Of a stretch of DNA of 15,903 nucleotides, positions 14,816 through 15,903 are shown piece by piece. Positions within the stretch are counted from its first letter, which is position 1. Each line of letters begins with the position of its first letter. The translations under genes were made by a program, and so were the position numbers. The DNA comes from an uncultured Enterobacter sp. (lineage in GTDB: Bacteria > Pseudomonadota > Gammaproteobacteria > Enterobacterales > Enterobacteriaceae): contig CAMKZP010000025.1 in assembly GCA_946477805.1 (NCBI GenBank), forward strand, positions 1 through 15,903, written 5' to 3'. A model generated the notes under the pieces. The model searched no databases and was not told the origin of the DNA. It saw only the letters and a program-made list of their open reading frames with translations.

Positions 14816-14887
14816 TTTCCATGACGGCAGGTTATCGTGCACACTACCCGCTATTCGCCGTCAGGCTTGTTTTTTGAGGAGAGAGAA

Positions 14888-15157
14888 ATGTTTGCAGTTA
14901 TTTTTGGTCGTCCAGGATGCCCTTACTGCGTGCGCGCGAAAGAACTGGCAGAGAAACTGACCGAAGAGCGTGATGATTTTAACTTCCGTTATGTGGACAT
15001 CCATGCGGAAGGCATCAGCAAAGCGGACCTGGAAAAAACCGTGGGTAAACCGGTTGAAACCGTACCGCAGATTTTCCTCGATCAGAAGCACATCGGCGGC
15101 TGCACGGACTTTGAAGCCTACGCCAAAGAGAACCTGGGCCTGTTTGCCGCCCAGTAA
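14888..15157 (+). CDS. grxA: Glutaredoxin 1 (GrxA)
   Basis: GrxA is a cytoplasmic glutathione-dependent disulfide reductase that serves as hydrogen donor for ribonucleotide reductase and recycles OxyR. It has 89 residues against 85 in E. coli, with a slightly longer C-terminus (FEAYAKENLGLFAAQ). The active site is CPYC at 11-14. The glutathione-binding features TVPQIF (cis-proline) and GGCTDF are present; an extra cysteine replaces the E. coli tyrosine in GGYTDF. The ATG at 14888 is preceded by GAGGAGAGAG, and an upstream in-frame ATG at 14837 is rejected. It is single-gene and ends in a strong terminator. Confidence 0.97.
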   Translation: MFAVIFGRPGCPYCVRAKELAEKLTEERDDFNFRYVDIHAEGISKADLEKTVGKPVETVPQIFLDQKHIGGCTDFEAYAKENLGLFAAQ

Positions 15158-15164
15158 TGCGAAG

Positions 15165-15190
15165 ACGCCCTCACCGCGAGGGCGTTTTTA
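15165..15190 (+). terminator. Intrinsic terminator of grxA
   Basis: ACGCCCTC (15165-15172) pairs perfectly with GAGGGCGT (15178-15185) across a 5-base loop, followed by four more T residues (15186-15189). It begins 7 bp after the grxA stop. The last Ts overlap the ybjM stop codon coming from the other strand. The reverse direction lacks a T-run, so it mainly serves grxA. Confidence 0.92.
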
Positions 15191-15562
15191 TCTCTGCTGT
15201 TTCCGCCTGTTCAGCAGGCTGCGCACAAACAGGAAGCAGAGCGCCCCCAGCGCGCACCAGAACACCCCGCTCAGCAACCACGCCAGCTCCTGCCAGACGC
15301 TTCTGGACGGGACATACATCAGGCGCATCATCAGCAAACACAGCGGTGCTGCGAGCATCGCCCCCAGCAGCGGTTTCGCGACCTCCCCCTTACGTGAGAG
15401 AAAGCTTGCTACCGCACCGGGCAGAATGAAAAAGAGTAAACCCAGCTCTGGATGCCCGGATGACCTGAACGCGCCTTTCACATTAAAAGCGAGCGACATA
15501 CACACGACCGTAAACAGCAAAAAACAGCTGACTACGCCAGCCCAGTTTCGCTTAATGTTCAC
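15188..15562 (-). CDS. ybjM: Inner membrane protein YbjM
   Basis: This is a small integral membrane protein of unknown function. A GTG start at 15562 is preferred: AGGAGG (15568-15573) lies 5 bases before it, and the 124-residue product aligns with E. coli YbjM (125 residues) from the RNWAG position. An in-frame ATG 11 codons upstream lies beyond that ribosome-binding site. Shared stretches include KGAFRSSGHPELGLLFFILP, GAVASFLSRK, GAMLAAPLCLLMMRL and WQELAWLLSGVFWCALGALC. About four hydrophobic segments are seen. It is convergent with grxA and divergent from ybjL. Confidence 0.9.
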   Translation of the reverse strand: MNIKRNWAGVVSCFLLFTVVCMSLAFNVKGAFRSSGHPELGLLFFILPGAVASFLSRKGEVAKPLLGAMLAAPLCLLMMRLMYVPSRSVWQELAWLLSGVFWCALGALCFLFVRSLLNRRKQQR

Positions 15563-15595
15563 ACTATCCTCCTGACTTATCTCTATCAAATACAC

Positions 15596-15836
15596 AATCG
15601 TCCGCTGGACGCCCAGTCAGATAAAGCATTGCGGCAATCCTTGCCAAAGCACGCACGCGGTGACGCGATAATAGGTAGCTGTCGGTTGCTAATACGATTA
15701 AACTAACCGCCGGCTATTGTTTAAGATAATGTTATCAGGACGCAGAGAGAGCTAAAGACGTTCCCTGACCTGAAAAACAGTAGCCCAAATAATCTATTCA
15801 TTCAACAACTTACTGGTAAACAAGAAGTTAGCCTCC
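15596..15836. other. Divergent intergenic region between ybjM and ybjL
   Basis: About 240 bp upstream of both ybjM and ybjL should hold both promoters. It is AT-rich toward ybjL, with a GATAAT at 15725-15730 but no matching -35. I could not assign promoters or operators with any confidence and saw no open frame, repeat or RNA structure worth naming. Confidence 0.5.
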
Positions 15837-15903
15837 GTGAATATAAACGTCGCAGACTTGTTAAATGGGAATTACATCCTGTTATTATTTGTGGTACTGG
15901 CAC
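15837..15903 (+). CDS. ybjL: YbjL transporter, 5' end only (cut by the window edge)
   Basis: Only the first 22 codons are in the window. Translation from the GTG at 15837 reads (M)NINVADLLNGNYILLLFVV, then LA, which matches the start of E. coli YbjL, a membrane protein of the aspartate-alanine exchanger (AAEx) family with two TrkA-C domains further on. AGAAG lies 9 bases before the GTG. The rest, including all functional parts, is outside the window, so transport activity is inferred from the name alone. Confidence 0.88.
   Translation, partial: MNINVADLLNGNYILLLFVVLA

Noticed and set aside
14702..14842. N-terminal extension of nfsA by 47 codons
   Set aside because: The extension is unrelated to the family, covers the promoter region, and the internal ATG at 14701 has a good ribosome-binding site and the exact E. 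coli length.
1..15903. CRISPR arrays, insertion sequences, tRNA or rRNA genes, toxin-antitoxin or phage modules
   Set aside because: I looked for regularly spaced repeats, transposase-like frames and tRNA-like cloverleafs and saw none. The only repeats are REP-type elements and local hairpins.

Overview
The window is about 15.9 kb of a GC-rich enterobacterial chromosome. Nearly every protein can be matched from memory to an Escherichia coli K-12 gene, and the gene order is that of the K-12 block ybjL-ybjM-grxA-nfsA-rimK-ybjN-potFGHI-ybjO-rlmC-artJ-artMQIP. The REP-type repeats (GCCGGGTGGCG...TTACCCGGC core) and a two-component system that K-12 lacks here suggest a relative of Enterobacter, Klebsiella, Leclercia or Lelliottia. 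The exact genus cannot be fixed from this sequence alone.

Layout. 1-3864 (+): arginine ABC transport, artP-artI-artQ-artM as a tight operon, then artJ behind a strong terminator and its own ArgR-type operators. 3865-3949: an inverted pair of REP elements. 3950-6110 (-): an OmpR-family response regulator and its membrane histidine kinase, overlapping by 14 bp, with another REP on the far side. 6268-7912 (-): rlmC (23S rRNA m5U747 methyltransferase) and ybjO (small membrane protein). 7978-12133 (-): the putrescine ABC transporter potF-potG-potH-potI, with a hairpin and a REP between potF and potG. 12134-12484: a 350-bp gap with little recognisable coding. 12485-14701 (-): nfsA, rimK, ybjN. 14888-15157 (+): grxA, divergent from nfsA. 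15188-15562 (-): ybjM. 15837 to the edge (+): the first codons of ybjL.

How they work together. ArtP (ATPase), ArtQ and ArtM (membrane pair) and two periplasmic binding proteins, ArtI and ArtJ, make an arginine/basic amino acid importer. ARG-box-like sequences upstream of artP and artJ fit ArgR control. PotF binds putrescine and PotG/H/I import it. The nfsA/grxA divergent pair is redox-related, and a plausible OxyR tetramer site lies between them. The two-component system has no recognised signal or target.

Most of the window is conserved housekeeping sequence. I did not find a clearly new multi-gene system, a CRISPR array, an insertion sequence, a tRNA or an rRNA. The parts most worth a second look are the two-component insertion, the apparent absence of ybjC, the RNA structure between potF and potG, and the unexplained potF-ybjN gap. 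Comparisons with E. coli are from memory and were not aligned by program.
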